A DNA stretch of 5,114 nucleotides. Source: UBA9619 sp964630665. Its GTDB lineage: Bacteria > Pseudomonadota > Gammaproteobacteria > Arenicellales > UBA868. This document shows positions 4,950 to 5,114 of this stretch, piece after piece; the stretch's first letter is position 1, and each line of letters opens with the position of its first letter. The translations under genes and the position numbers were made by a program. The notes beneath the pieces were generated by a model, which was given only the letters and a program-made list of their open reading frames with translations, was not told the DNA's origin and made no database searches. Where the stretch lies: the NCBI GenBank assembly GCA_964630665.1, contig CAZVVN010000133.1, positions 1-5,114 of the forward strand. Reading direction: 5' to 3'.

Positions 4950-5114
4950 ATTCGGTGCGTAGTCTATTCAAAATAGTTAACTAGTGATGGGGTTTTCTAC
5001 AACGTCTAGCTGTGTCTAGGACGACCGATGACCTCCAAGAAGCTGCCCTGCCTTGCTCTCAAACGAGCGCTATGGCTATATCCCGACAATCAGCGGGAAG
5101 ATGGTGGATAAGGC
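4950..5114. other. Right-edge non-coding stretch with small dyads
   Basis: No complete gene is visible. The first part is A+T-richer than the rest of the window and carries CTATT-CAA-AATAG (4964-4976) and the 10 bp palindrome TAGTTAACTA (4974-4983). A bulged 7 bp stem-loop follows: CGTCTAG (5003-5009) pairs with CTAGGACG (5016-5023), with one unpaired G. None is followed by a T-run. The stretch could hold the transcript end of the RraA-type gene and the promoter of the next gene. From about 5032 one plus-strand frame is open to the edge. Confidence 0.4.

Noticed and set aside
5028..5111. 27-codon ORF near the right edge
   Set aside because: No ribosome binding site and no recognisable motif; the overlapping open frame to the edge looks more protein-like.

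Overview
This 5.1 kb window is a compact, metabolic, accessory-type region from a bacterium of moderately high G+C (mid-50s per cent by eye). It has Shine-Dalgarno-led genes, a well-supported TTG start and short intergenic gaps. A free-living, probably marine or soil proteobacterium fits best. That is an inference from the gene families, especially the paired phytanoyl-CoA-type dioxygenases and the glutathione transferase; no phylogenetic marker is present. I see no RNA gene, insertion sequence, CRISPR array, transposase or attachment site.

Layout from left to right: the 3' end of a cupin-domain gene (1-195, +) lies 45 bp upstream of a complete Fe(II)/2-oxoglutarate dioxygenase of the PhyH family (241-1155, +). 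A second, clearly diverged PhyH dioxygenase converges on it from the opposite strand (2092-1274, -); the 118 bp between the two stop codons holds short hairpins. A 250 bp divergent promoter region (2093-2342), rich in short perfect dyads, separates the second dioxygenase from a rightward set. That set contains a class A beta-lactamase-fold serine hydrolase (2343-3200), a glutathione S-transferase with a zeta-like SSC motif (3268-4119) and, after a 179 bp gap with its own promoter-like dyad, an RraA-type aldolase-family protein (4299-4949, TTG start). The last 165 bp hold no complete gene, but one frame stays open to the window edge.

Taken together the families are cupin, two oxygenases that activate C-H bonds, a serine acyl-transfer hydrolase, a glutathione-dependent enzyme and a possible C-C lyase. 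This looks like a small-molecule catabolic or tailoring locus: oxidation, then hydrolysis or thiol-dependent chemistry, then aldol cleavage. The substrate cannot be read from the sequence. The feature most worth a second look is the serine hydrolase. It keeps SxxK, SDN and KTG at class A spacing, but lacks the deacylating omega-loop glutamate and any signal peptide, so it is unlikely to be an ordinary secreted beta-lactamase.
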